Shown: positions 43,911 to 52,645 of the stretch, one piece after another | How the letters are laid out: each line of letters begins with the position of its first letter | Numbering within the stretch: position 1 is the stretch's first letter | NCBI GenBank assembly: GCA_964652235.1 | Contig: CAZZDK010000016.1 | Location: forward strand, 1-55,032 | DNA: 55,032 nucleotides | Source of the DNA: CAZZDK01 sp964652235 | GTDB taxonomy: Bacteria > Pseudomonadota > Alphaproteobacteria > UBA9219 | Direction: 5' to 3' | Notes under the pieces: generated by a model | Databases searched by the model: none | What the model saw: only the letters and a program-made list of their open reading frames with translations | What the model was told of the DNA's origin: nothing | Program-made: the position numbers and the translations under genes

Positions 43911-46313
43911 ATGCTTCGATCCGGATTCTTCCTCTTCCTGGCCGCGACTCTGGTTCTTTTCTCGCTCGCCGCCTGCGGAAAGCCCGAAGAGAAAGAGGCC
44001 AAATACGTTTCCAGAGGCGATCTTCTGTTCGAAAAAGGCGCTTTCGAAAAAGCGGCCCTTGAATATAAAAACGCCCTTCGGATCAACCCGGCCAGCGCCG
44101 AGGCGAGATACAAGCTCGGCCTTGTCGCGGAATCCCAAAACGATCTTCGAAACGCCTTCGAAAGTTTCAAAGCCGCCGAGCAGCAAAACGGCGCGTATCA
44201 TCCGGCGGTTTTGAAAGTGGCGCAATATTTCCTCGTCGCCGGACAGCCGGATGAGGCGCAAAAACGGCTTGATGCCGTCCTGGCCGCCGATCCCGAAAGC
44301 GCGAAGGCCCACGCGCTTAAGGCCGCCCTCGCCTTTCAGCGCAAGCAGTTCGACGAGGCCGAAAAGGAAGTTCAGGCCTCGCTGGCCAAGGACCCCGGAA
44401 ACGTAACGGCTCTTTCCGTCCTTATCAACGTCTATCGGGAACGGAACGAGACGGAAAAGGCCGCCGCGCTGATCGAAAAAAGCATGGAGATGAATCCCAA
44501 GGAAATCTCCTTTCCCCTTATGAAGGTCATGCTTTACGAAAAATCGGGCGAGCTCGGAAAGCTGACCGAAGCCTTTCAGGCCCTTTTCAGGTTAAAGCCG
44601 GACGTCGCGCGATTCCGCAGCGATCTGGCCGAGTTTTATCTCAAGGCCGGAAAGACGGACGAGGCGGAAAAGGTCCTGCGCGAGGGAGTCGAATCCAGAC
44701 CCGCGAACAAGGACATGAAGCGCGCCCTGATCGAGTTTCTGGACAAGACCAAGGGGCTGGAAGCCGCCGAAGCGGAAGTTCGGAAAATCGCACAGGCCAA
44801 TCCTTCGGACGATTCTTACGTCTTCTGGCTGGCCGACCTTTACATCAAGCACAAGGACATTCCACGCGCCATGGCCCTGCTTGAAGAGATGATCGCGGAC
44901 GACCGGCCCTCGGCGCCTTCCGCCCTGAACGCGCGGACGTCTCTGGCGAACATTCACTTCGCCAAGGGCGATAAGAATCTGGCCCGGAATCTCGTGAACG
45001 CCGTTTTGGAAAAAGCTCCCGACAACCCGACCGCCCTCCTCCTGCGCTCGCGCCTGTTCTTTGAGGAAGGCGCGTACCAAAGCGCCGTCGCCGATCTGCG
45101 GTCGATCCTGCGCGACAATCCGAAGGCGGCGCAGGCGCTTCAGCTTCTCGCCGAAACTCTCCTGATGCAGGGACACCTCGACCTGGCCGTGGATACCCTG
45201 AGCCAAATGGTAGGGCTTGAACCGAACAACGTCCAGGCGCAAGTCCGTCTGGCCCAGTTCTATGGCCTGCGGGGCGAGACGGACCGAGCGTTCAAGATAC
45301 TCAAGTTCGTCAACGAAACGCAGCCAGATTTCGCCGTCGGCTGGGAAAGCGCCGCCCGCATCGCCATCGGCATAAAGGACTGGACAAAAGCCCGCGCGGC
45401 CATCCTGAAGCTCGAGCCTCTTCCCGGCCAGAGGCCGACCGCTCTTTACCTCAAGGGACAGATCGCCTCGCAAATCGACCAGCCCGACGAGGCCGCCGCC
45501 CTTTACAAGGAAGCCGTCCTTGCCGATCCGCACGCGCCGCTCGCGGAGTACGCTCTGACAGCCCTTGTGAGCGAGGCCCCGGACCCCGCCCGTATCAAGG
45601 CCGCGATCGCTTTCATGGAATCTCTTCCCTCGCCCGACGCCCTGACGTTCACGTTGATGGGCGAAGGCCAACTGAGGCTTTCCGAATGGGACAAAGCCGC
45701 CGAACTGTTCGATAAGGCCATCGCCATGAAGCCTTCCTTCCAGGCGCCCTATCTCCACCGCGCGCGCCTGTGGATGCGGGAGAACAAGCCCGAACAGGCG
45801 CTTAAGGTCCTTCAAGAGGCCGAAGGCGCCGCGCCCTCGGACCTGCGCGCGCTCATGTTGGCATCGGACATTCGCAGCCAGATCGGCAAGTACAAGGAGG
45901 CCATTCAGGGCTACGAAACCATCATCGCCCGGAATCCAAGGGCCGATTTCGCCGCGAACAACCTGGCGCAGTTGATCGCCGATTACCAAAGCGACGACAA
46001 GGCCGCGCTTGAAAGGGCGCGCCTTATAGCCGAACGCTTCATCGGATCGACCGATCCTTTCCTGCTCGATACGCTGGCCTGGGTTTATTTCCGGCAGGGC
46101 AAAACGTCCCAGGCCCAGACGATCATGGAGCGCGTTATGAGTCTGAGCGACAAACTCCCGCCGCAGATTCACTATCATTACGGCGCTTTGCTTTTGAATC
46201 AGGGAAAGACCGCCGAAGCGAAGGAACATCTTAAAAAGGCCCTCGACGCCAAGATGCCCTATGCCGGCCTTGAAGAAGCCAAAAAGCTGCTGGAAAAAGC
46301 AGAGTCTCTTTAA
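43911..46313 (+). CDS. TPR-repeat lipoprotein of PEP-CTERM/EPS type
   Basis: An 800-residue lipoprotein with a signal peptide ending in LAAC (acceptor Cys near residue 19) and then an almost unbroken array of tetratricopeptide repeats (for example YKNALRINPASAEARYKLG and LEKAPDNPTALLLRSRLFF). Such large TPR lipoproteins (PrsT type) accompany exosortase-linked polysaccharide loci. GGAG at 43898 is 9 bases before the ATG at 43911, better than the ATGs at 43896 and 43905. The small lipoprotein gene follows after 13 bp. Confidence 0.88.
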   Translation: MLRSGFFLFLAATLVLFSLAACGKPEEKEAKYVSRGDLLFEKGAFEKAALEYKNALRINPASAEARYKLGLVAESQNDLRNAFESFKAAEQQNGAYHPAVLKVAQYFLVAGQPDEAQKRLDAVLAADPESAKAHALKAALAFQRKQFDEAEKEVQASLAKDPGNVTALSVLINVYRERNETEKAAALIEKSMEMNPKEISFPLMKVMLYEKSGELGKLTEAFQALFRLKPDVARFRSDLAEFYLKAGKTDEAEKVLREGVESRPANKDMKRALIEFLDKTKGLEAAEAEVRKIAQANPSDDSYVFWLADLYIKHKDIPRAMALLEEMIADDRPSAPSALNARTSLANIHFAKGDKNLARNLVNAVLEKAPDNPTALLLRSRLFFEEGAYQSAVADLRSILRDNPKAAQALQLLAETLLMQGHLDLAVDTLSQMVGLEPNNVQAQVRLAQFYGLRGETDRAFKILKFVNETQPDFAVGWESAARIAIGIKDWTKARAAILKLEPLPGQRPTALYLKGQIASQIDQPDEAAALYKEAVLADPHAPLAEYALTALVSEAPDPARIKAAIAFMESLPSPDALTFTLMGEGQLRLSEWDKAAELFDKAIAMKPSFQAPYLHRARLWMRENKPEQALKVLQEAEGAAPSDLRALMLASDIRSQIGKYKEAIQGYETIIARNPRADFAANNLAQLIADYQSDDKAALERARLIAERFIGSTDPFLLDTLAWVYFRQGKTSQAQTIMERVMSLSDKLPPQIHYHYGALLLNQGKTAEAKEHLKKALDAKMPYAGLEEAKKLLEKAESL

Positions 46314-46326
46314 TAAGGAGGAATCC

Positions 46327-46656
46327 ATGTCCAAGAAGATCGCAACGGCCCTGTTCGCTCTCCTGGCTCTTTCGGCCTGCGCGTCGAGCGCGCCGAAGGT
46401 CATTCAGGCCTCTGCCAAGGCCGACGATATCCGCGTGACGGTCGGCCTGGCCACGCAGATCGAAATGCCCAGAGATACGCGCGTCCAATCCGTGATCGTC
46501 GGCAATCCCGCCATCCTGACGGCGGATCAGGCGGGCGATGTCGTCAATCTCGTCGCCAAGGGCGGCGCGGGCGAGACGAACCTCATCATCCGCGCCAAGG
46601 ACGAGGACGGCGACGTGAAGGTTTTTCAGTACAACGTGACGGTACAGGAGAGATAG
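46327..46656 (+). CDS. Small lipoprotein with a secretin N-terminal-type (pilus-formation) domain
   Basis: A 109-residue product: signal peptide with lipobox LSAC (Cys near 18), followed by a single domain with VTVGLATQIEMPRDTRVQSVIVGNP and GAGETNLIIRAKDEDG. This resembles the N-terminal domain of CpaC/RcpA secretins, which precedes the ring-forming part in those proteins. Here the secretin ring part is absent. An excellent AAGGAGGAA site precedes the ATG. It is in line with the TPR lipoprotein gene and probably works with it at the outer membrane; this is inference. Confidence 0.8.
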   Translation: MSKKIATALFALLALSACASSAPKVIQASAKADDIRVTVGLATQIEMPRDTRVQSVIVGNPAILTADQAGDVVNLVAKGGAGETNLIIRAKDEDGDVKVFQYNVTVQER

Positions 46657-46698
46657 GCGCCGCGCAGATTTCCGTCGCCGCCTAAACAGGAGGGTTCT

Positions 46699-47247
46699 TT
46701 GGTTCTTTGGTCCGTCGTCGTCGGTTTTGTTTTGTTTCTTGTTGCGACCTGCGAATACTACGCGCTGAGAACGGGCGTGCCGACCGTCACTTCGACCCCC
46801 GCGATCCGCAAAAAGATGATCGAGATTCTTAAGCAGGAAGCTTCTTCCCGCAAGAGCGGAAAAAGATTCACGATCCTCGACCTCGGCTCCGGCACCGGCA
46901 AGCTGACTTTAGAGATAGGCCGCGCCCTGCCGGACGCGCAAATCACAGGGCTGGAGGTTTCCATCGCGCCCTTCCTGATCTCTCTGCTTCGCCGAAAACT
47001 CTGGGGCGTTCAAAACGTCGTCTATAAGCGCGAAAACTTTTGGCCTTACGACCTGAAGGGCGTGGACGCCGTAACCGTTTATATGACAGGAAAAATTCGC
47101 GAGCGCATGGCAAAAAAACTCAAGGACGACCTGCCGCCCGGCGCGCTTGTCATTTCGAACGAGACCTACCTGCCCGGCTGGGAGCCGGTCGCCGTTCACA
47201 AAACGGGCCTGTTGAAGCTCGACGTCGTGGTTTACAGGAAGAATTGA
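46699..47247 (+). CDS. Membrane-anchored class I SAM-dependent methyltransferase
   Basis: The 182-residue protein starts at TTG with CAGGAGGG upstream. It has one N-terminal membrane helix (about 2-22) and a Rossmann methyltransferase domain: motif I ILDLGSGTGKLTLEIG, motif II acidic residue in ITGLEVS, and a later VDAVTVYM segment. The substrate is unknown. It lies 42 bp after the lipoprotein gene. Confidence 0.83.
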   Translation: MVLWSVVVGFVLFLVATCEYYALRTGVPTVTSTPAIRKKMIEILKQEASSRKSGKRFTILDLGSGTGKLTLEIGRALPDAQITGLEVSIAPFLISLLRRKLWGVQNVVYKRENFWPYDLKGVDAVTVYMTGKIRERMAKKLKDDLPPGALVISNETYLPGWEPVAVHKTGLLKLDVVVYRKN

Positions 47248-47274
47248 CCTGCCGCCAGCATATGCGGCTATGCT
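47244..47274 (+). promoter_or_regulatory. Weak candidate promoter for the sensor kinase gene
   Basis: TTGACC, a 19-base spacer and TATGCT. The spacer holds the dyad GCCGC-N8-GCGGC. The -35 overlaps the methyltransferase stop codon. The long spacer lowers confidence. Confidence 0.3.
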
Positions 47275-47345
47275 CCTCTTAAGGAAAGCTAAAGGCCTTC
47301 CGGCTTATTCGGGAATCTCTTTTGAATCCTGAACCTGAGGGAGCG

Positions 47346-49907
47346 ATGACGCAATTCCTCGGCAAATTCTTCGCGGCCCTTGTCGCCCTGATCGGCCTCT
47401 TCATTGTCGGGTTCTGGCTCCTCGATCAACAAAAACTGATCGCCGTCAACCCCGATCTGGTCGTTATGGTTTTCAACACCGCCCTTTGCTTCATCCTCAT
47501 CGGCGGCGGACTTCTTCTGCCGGAATCGCGTCCGGGAACTAAAAAAATAGGAGGCGTTTTGCTGGGCCTCGTCGCGGCGACGGTCGCCGCGCTTGTTTTA
47601 TCGCAGGACGTCACCGGACGAAACCTCGGTATCGACACTTTCTTCGTCCGGGTCGAAACGAACGACTACAATCCGAATCCGGGCCGAATGTCCCCGATCA
47701 CCGCCGTCTGCTTTATTCTTTGCGGTTTTTCTCTCGTCCTGCTTTCCGTCAGAAAAAGAGCCTTTACGAATCTTGCCGTGCCCATCATGGTCCTTCTTGT
47801 CATCGCGGGAGCGATTGTCGGCATCATTACCGCCTCGGTCCACAGAGAAAGTTTCGGCATCCGCCCGTATGAGCGCATGGCTACTTTAACGGCCATTTGT
47901 TTCCTTATGCTCGCGGCGGCCTTGTGGCTTGCCCACCAAGGCCAGGAAAGCAAGGAAGCGATTTCTCCCCGAAAGCAGCGGCCTGCGGAACGGTACGTGA
48001 CCGCCTTTCCTCTCGCCCTCTTCATCGCTTTGACGGTGTTTTCCCTTTACTTGCACGATGTTCTGAAGCGTCAGGAATTTCTCTACATCAAGGCCGCAAC
48101 CCAAGCAGAGGCGAACAAGATAGAAGAGCTGGCGCTGCTCCGCGCCGAGAATATCCTGCTCGCCCTGCAACGCGCCGCCAGGCGCTGGGAAGCCAGTAAC
48201 GGCACGACCTACGACGAATGGCGCCTCGACGCGAGAAACTATAACGACCAGTTGGGCGGCTCGTGGACGGCGCTGACCGACAAAAAATATCGCCTCCGAT
48301 GGACGGAGCCGCCTGTCGAAGAGCCCGTGGTATCAAGCGTCCTTCCCGCCCCGCAGGAAGTCCTTTCTGCTCAACAGGCGTTCGTCAAGGAAGATAAGGA
48401 TTTCGTCATCCATACCCCTCTGCGCGTCAACGGACAGCCCGACGGGCTTTTGATCAGCGTTTACCCCATCCGAACCTTTTTCGAAGGCGTTCTTCTCCAC
48501 GAGACGAAAGGTCGCTACGCCGTCCACATGGCTCTCGGCGGTAAGGAGCTGTTCCGGACGCCCCAAGGCGCCTGGCTTTCCTTGCAGAGCCATCAGGAAA
48601 AAGCTTTCCGGGCGCAATGGGTCGTCGATAAGCCTTTTCGGCTGTTCGAGCAGGATTGGATCATGAGCGTCGTGCCGACGGAATCCTTCGTCCAGAGCCA
48701 AAGGTCCCTCTTCCCGGCCCTTCTCTTCCTCATCGGCCTGCTTATAGCTTTTTTGTTCGCCGGGATCGCGCGTTACGTTCTGCTTTCGCGGATCCACTCG
48801 AGCGACCTGGCCGAATCCAACGAGCTTAACCGGGCCATCCTCGCCAGCACGGCTTCCCTTGTCATCGCCGGAACCGACGACGGCTCCATCCTCCTCTTCA
48901 ACAGGGCGGCGGAAGAGGCGCTCGGCTATAAAGCCGAAGAAATTATTGGACGGCAAACGCCCCTTATCTGGCACGACAAAGACGAAGTGGCGGCGCGCGC
49001 GGCGGAACTGAGCCTTGAAACAGGGGAAACCGTTCCTCCGGGAATTGAAGTCTTCAAGCGAAAAGCGAGGCTGGAGGGGGTCGAAACCAGGGAATGGACC
49101 TTTATCCGCAAAGACGGCTCCAGCTTCATAGGCAGCCTGACCATGACTCCTCTTCGCAACGCCGTCGGCGAGAAGACAGGATTTCTCGGCGTCATCGAGG
49201 ACATTACCCAAAGAAAAAGGCTGGAGCGCCTGAAGGACGATTTTATCACCGCCGTCAGCCATGAATTGCGAACGCCTTTAACGTCCATCCACGGGGCCTT
49301 GGGACTGATTACCGGAAATATGGCGAACGACCTTCCGGAAAAGGTGCTCTCCATTTTGAAAATAGCCTATCGCAACAGCGCGCGGCTTCTCTTGCTTGTG
49401 GGGGACATTCTTGACCTCGAAAAGATGGAAACCGGCCATATGAAGCTGGAGAATAAAAAAGAATCTCTGTCCCCCCTGGTGCGGCGGGCCGCCGAAGCGG
49501 GCGCGGCGTATGCGGAGGAGTTTGGCGTGGCCATCAGGCTGGAAGGCCTTCCGCAGGACGTCGAGATCAACGTGGACGCGGCACGTTTTACGCAGGTTCT
49601 TTCCCATCTGCTTTCAAACGCTGCTAAATTCTCCCCGTCCGGGGGCGAGATCAGAATAAGCGCGGTTCCTGACCGGGGCAAAGTCCGCGTTTGCGTCGCC
49701 GATAGCGGACCCGGCATACCGAGGGAATTCCGCCCCTTCGTCTTCAAGAAATTCCTGCAAGGGGAATCTATCGCCTATAAAAAAGGCGGTACAGGCCTAG
49801 GCCTTTACATCACGAAGGAACTTGTCGAGCGGATGGGCGGGAAAATCGGGTTTGAAACCGAGATCGGCAAAGGGACAACCTTTTGGGTCGAGTTCAAGAC
49901 CTGTTGA
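47346..49907 (+). CDS. PAS-domain sensor histidine kinase, membrane-bound
   Basis: An 853-residue kinase. The N-terminus has six or seven membrane helices (about 1-215). A further helix (about 220-240) and one near 455-475 bracket a periplasmic sensing region of about 210 residues. Then come a PAS domain (about 490-610), a HisKA domain with His639 in SHELRTPLTSIHGA, and an HATPase domain with N-box SHLLSNAAKFSP, DSGPGIP and GTGLGLY. All catalytic boxes are intact, in contrast to the KdpD in this window. No response regulator is adjacent, so its partner is elsewhere. GAGGGAG precedes the ATG at 47346, preferred over 47322. Confidence 0.92.
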   Translation: MTQFLGKFFAALVALIGLFIVGFWLLDQQKLIAVNPDLVVMVFNTALCFILIGGGLLLPESRPGTKKIGGVLLGLVAATVAALVLSQDVTGRNLGIDTFFVRVETNDYNPNPGRMSPITAVCFILCGFSLVLLSVRKRAFTNLAVPIMVLLVIAGAIVGIITASVHRESFGIRPYERMATLTAICFLMLAAALWLAHQGQESKEAISPRKQRPAERYVTAFPLALFIALTVFSLYLHDVLKRQEFLYIKAATQAEANKIEELALLRAENILLALQRAARRWEASNGTTYDEWRLDARNYNDQLGGSWTALTDKKYRLRWTEPPVEEPVVSSVLPAPQEVLSAQQAFVKEDKDFVIHTPLRVNGQPDGLLISVYPIRTFFEGVLLHETKGRYAVHMALGGKELFRTPQGAWLSLQSHQEKAFRAQWVVDKPFRLFEQDWIMSVVPTESFVQSQRSLFPALLFLIGLLIAFLFAGIARYVLLSRIHSSDLAESNELNRAILASTASLVIAGTDDGSILLFNRAAEEALGYKAEEIIGRQTPLIWHDKDEVAARAAELSLETGETVPPGIEVFKRKARLEGVETREWTFIRKDGSSFIGSLTMTPLRNAVGEKTGFLGVIEDITQRKRLERLKDDFITAVSHELRTPLTSIHGALGLITGNMANDLPEKVLSILKIAYRNSARLLLLVGDILDLEKMETGHMKLENKKESLSPLVRRAAEAGAAYAEEFGVAIRLEGLPQDVEINVDAARFTQVLSHLLSNAAKFSPSGGEIRISAVPDRGKVRVCVADSGPGIPREFRPFVFKKFLQGESIAYKKGGTGLGLYITKELVERMGGKIGFETEIGKGTTFWVEFKTC

Positions 49908-49930
49908 GACCGAGAGAGAAAATCTGAAAT

Positions 49931-49979
49931 TGGCGTGCCCTAGAGGATTTGAACCTCTGACCTACTGCTTAGAAGGCAG
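49931..49979 (-). tRNA. 3' half of tRNA-Arg (anticodon UCU), candidate attL
   Basis: On the minus strand the anticodon arm (CTGC-CTTCTAA-GCAG), a 5-base variable loop (AGGTC), a T arm (AGAGG-TTCAAAT-CCTCT), acceptor strand AGGGCAC, discriminator G and CCA are all intact. The 5' half is not a normal tRNA: only 14 bases separate a possible 5' acceptor strand (49994-50000) from the anticodon stem, too few for a D arm. The fragment lies just outside an integrase gene, as expected for the chromosome-proximal half of a tRNA left by integration; the intact tRNA should be at the other end of the element, beyond the window. Confidence 0.75.
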
Positions 49980-50053
49980 AACCTAGCCGCTTTCAGGCAC
50001 ATTTGAAAAATATCGTAAAATCCTGAAATATTGGTTAATGCTTTGATTTATCG

Positions 50054-50082
50054 TTGATAATTTGTGAAATAAGCCGTATCGT
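50054..50082 (+). promoter_or_regulatory. Candidate promoter of the integrase gene
   Basis: TTGATA, a 17-base spacer and TATCGT, in AT-rich DNA 45 bases before the integrase ATG. The -35 matches five of six and the -10 four of six. Confidence 0.4.
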
Positions 50083-50126
50083 TGCGACATTCTCTCACAG
50101 CCATTGATACCGGAGGTGTTGACACA

Positions 50127-51476
50127 ATGTTGACACGGGGCACGGAAAACGCATTTAACCTCACGGACACGGAAGCCCGCAAAGCCCTCTCCCCTCGACA
50201 CGGGCAACGGTTTATGTGGGACAAAACGACCAAAGGGTTCGGCCTTCGCATTACGGCGGGCGGCGCGAAATCCTTCATCCTCGATTATCGTTTCACTGGA
50301 CGGCAATATCGTATCACCATCGGCGCGTTTCCTGACTGGAAAGTTTCAGCCGCGCGTGAAGCCGCCAAAGACATGAAGCAGGATGTTGATAAAGGCGTCA
50401 ATCCGATGGGCGCGCGCCAAAAACTGCGCGAAGCCCCGACTATGCAAGACCTTTGGGAGCGTTACAAAATCGAATGGTTCCCCGGTAAGGCAGAGAAAAC
50501 CTGCAAGAACGAAAAGAGCATGTGGGAAAACCTAATCCTGCCCAAGTTTGGAAAGGACAAAATCCACCTTCTACAGGCAACAGACATTGACAATCTTCAC
50601 CGCGACATAACGGAAACGCGCAAGGCTCCCATCCGCGCAAACCGCGCTGTGTCATCCCTGCAACGCGCCCTGAATCTGGCGATCCGGTGGGGTTGGCTGG
50701 ACAAAAATCCCGTGCAGGGCGTTCGGCATAATCCGGAAGAAAAACGGACGCGCTATCTCAACAAAAAAGAAATCGCGGCGCTGGCCCTCGCGCTGGCGGA
50801 TCATTCCGACCGGACGGTGGCAAACGCGATCAAACTGCTTATGCTGACAGGCGCGAGGCGGAGCGAGGTAACAGGCGCGACGTGGGATATGTTCGATCTT
50901 GAAAATGGCATATGGACGAAGCCCAGCGCCCATACAAAACAACGCAAACTGCACCGCGTTCCTCTTAACGCTCCTGCGCTCAATCTTCTTATCCAGATAA
51001 AGCAACAGGCCGAGGCGGATTTTCAAGAGGCGCGGCGCAAAGACAAGACCGCCAAGAAAAGTCCCTTTGTCTTTCCGAGCGATGTTTCACCGGATCAACC
51101 GATCCAAGAAATCCGCCGGACTTGGGTAACTGTTTGCAAGGCGGCAGGGTTGACAGACAAGATTCCGAAGAAAAACCGCGCCGGAAAACCCATAAAGGAC
51201 AAGGAAGGAAACGTCATTACCATCGACTGGCCGAACGTCCGCATTCACGACCTGCGGCATTCGTTTGCCAGCATCCTTGTTTCGGCGGGCGCGTCTTTGC
51301 CATTGATCGGACAAATGCTGGGGCATACGCAGGTGCAAACCACGCAGCGTTACGCGCATTTATATGACGGCCCGCTTCGCCAAGCGGCGGATATGGTTGG
51401 GGATTATATCATGTCGCCCGCAGACACGCCCAAGCTGGAATCAAAAAAGGAAAAACGGCATGCCAGAAACAAATAA
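50127..51476 (+). CDS. Tyrosine-type integrase with N-terminal arm-binding domain
   Basis: The 449-residue protein has a DUF4102-type arm-binding domain (KGFGLRITAGGAKSFI, about 30-80), a SAM-like core-binding domain (about 95-190) and the catalytic domain with Arg244 (TGARRSEV), His374 and Arg377 (HDLRHSF), a later LGH, and nucleophile Tyr409 (QRYAHL). This is the phage P4/island integrase type that targets tRNA genes, which matches its place beside tRNA-Arg. The ATG at 50127 follows GGAGG by 10 bases; an ATG-like start at 50082 lies within the promoter region and is less likely. Confidence 0.94.
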   Translation: MLTRGTENAFNLTDTEARKALSPRHGQRFMWDKTTKGFGLRITAGGAKSFILDYRFTGRQYRITIGAFPDWKVSAAREAAKDMKQDVDKGVNPMGARQKLREAPTMQDLWERYKIEWFPGKAEKTCKNEKSMWENLILPKFGKDKIHLLQATDIDNLHRDITETRKAPIRANRAVSSLQRALNLAIRWGWLDKNPVQGVRHNPEEKRTRYLNKKEIAALALALADHSDRTVANAIKLLMLTGARRSEVTGATWDMFDLENGIWTKPSAHTKQRKLHRVPLNAPALNLLIQIKQQAEADFQEARRKDKTAKKSPFVFPSDVSPDQPIQEIRRTWVTVCKAAGLTDKIPKKNRAGKPIKDKEGNVITIDWPNVRIHDLRHSFASILVSAGASLPLIGQMLGHTQVQTTQRYAHLYDGPLRQAADMVGDYIMSPADTPKLESKKEKRHARNK

Positions 51477-52254
51477 GGGGTTGCCTGCGGATGCAGAAAA
51501 AGCGACTTCACTTTATGAAGCCGTTCGTGACTATCGCGATCAAAAGCTATTCAAAGAATATTGTTATGTCGATGATGACCTGAAAAAACGAGGCAAATGG
51601 GAGTATATCGGGGATTTCGAGGATAACAATTTTGTCCCCAGCGAAACCGATGGCCTGACCCAACATTTGTTGGAACAACGCCGCGCTATCGCCATAAAGA
51701 TGGAAATGGCGTTTATCGGTTTGTTGTCTTGCGGAAAACTGACGGCATGGGCGCGTGAAAAATCGCCGCTTGCGCCGTGGCAGGAAGTCCCCGCCTCTGC
51801 TTGGGCAACCATGAGGCTGAAAAACATCTCGAAAGGCATTGTGGAAGGCCCCGGCTTTTTTCTTTATGACGTTCGCGTTGGCCCTCGCGTTAACCTTCCG
51901 GCACAGCAGACCGCCCGACCAGTTACCTCGCCTGCACCCGCTTCCCAGCCGTTGTCAGAACAGCCGCAAGAAGTATCCCCATCGGTTCCCGTTCGCAAGC
52001 CTCCAAAAGCGACAACGGGGGCACCGGGTCGGCCTACCAGCATGCATCTCGTTGTGAATGAATTTAAGCGGCGCTGTGAGGATGGTTTGTTTGACGGCAA
52101 TAATTTCAAGCGCGAATCAGAACATCTTGCGGAATGGTTCGTTGAGCATTACAAAGAAGAGCAACCCATACAGCCTCACTCTATCCGAAACTCGATAAGC
52201 AAGGCTTGGCGCAAATTTCCCGATGAAATCAGAAATAAATGCATTAAATTTTAA
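51460..52254 (+). CDS. Hypothetical protein of the integrative element
   Basis: A 264-residue protein with no family recognised. The first 145 residues are a mixed, soluble domain (YEAVRDYRDQKLFKEYCY, MEMAFIGLLSCGKL and PLAPWQEVPASAW). A Pro/Ser/Gln-rich linker (about 150-190) precedes a C-terminal helical segment (HLVVNEFKRRCEDGLFDG onward) that could bind DNA. The ATG overlaps the end of the integrase gene by 17 bases and AAAGG precedes it, so the two are probably co-expressed. Confidence 0.7.
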   Translation: MPETNKGLPADAEKATSLYEAVRDYRDQKLFKEYCYVDDDLKKRGKWEYIGDFEDNNFVPSETDGLTQHLLEQRRAIAIKMEMAFIGLLSCGKLTAWAREKSPLAPWQEVPASAWATMRLKNISKGIVEGPGFFLYDVRVGPRVNLPAQQTARPVTSPAPASQPLSEQPQEVSPSVPVRKPPKATTGAPGRPTSMHLVVNEFKRRCEDGLFDGNNFKRESEHLAEWFVEHYKEEQPIQPHSIRNSISKAWRKFPDEIRNKCIKF

Positions 52255-52349
52255 TTTGATGCACGTTTTCGCGTCCTGTTAAATGCACAAAATCGTCCCT
52301 ACGTTTTCTCTTGTCGGCGCAAGTCGCCTTTTCAACGAGAGGAAACACA

Positions 52350-52616
52350 ATGGAACAGAAAAACTCACAAGAGTTCGCAGAAAAGCGTAAACCTTCGGTT
52401 TTGGAGGGCTTTCTTAACGAGCATGAATATGCTGCCCAACGCGGCGTAACGATCCGCACATGCCAGCGCGACCGTGCCCTGCGGCAATCCCCGCCCTATG
52501 TCGTGATCGGCAGGCGGGTTTATTACCGGATCGAGGCCGTCCGTGACTGGCTGCTTAAACTTGAACGAGTCGAAGATCGGCAGCCCCAAAGCCTTGCCCG
52601 TCGGGGGATGCGATAA
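52350..52616 (+). CDS. Helix-turn-helix protein, excisionase/AlpA-like
   Basis: An 88-residue protein with a central helix-turn-helix of the MerR-like HTH_17/excisionase class: FLNEHEYAAQRGVTIRTCQ followed by PYVVIGRRVYYRIEAVRDWL. Such proteins control excision or act as small regulators in islands. GAGAGGAA lies 7 bases before the ATG. Function as excisionase is inferred from size, fold and the integrase nearby. Confidence 0.75.
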   Translation: MEQKNSQEFAEKRKPSVLEGFLNEHEYAAQRGVTIRTCQRDRALRQSPPYVVIGRRVYYRIEAVRDWLLKLERVEDRQPQSLARRGMR

Positions 52617-52645
52617 TAGGGGCCGCGCTCTCATCCCGACAAGCC

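Noticed and set aside
44592..46403. Very long open frame (about 600 codons) on the minus strand opposite the TPR lipoprotein gene
   Set aside because: It mirrors a strongly supported gene in GC-rich DNA, where antisense frames often stay open; no domain or start signal was seen.
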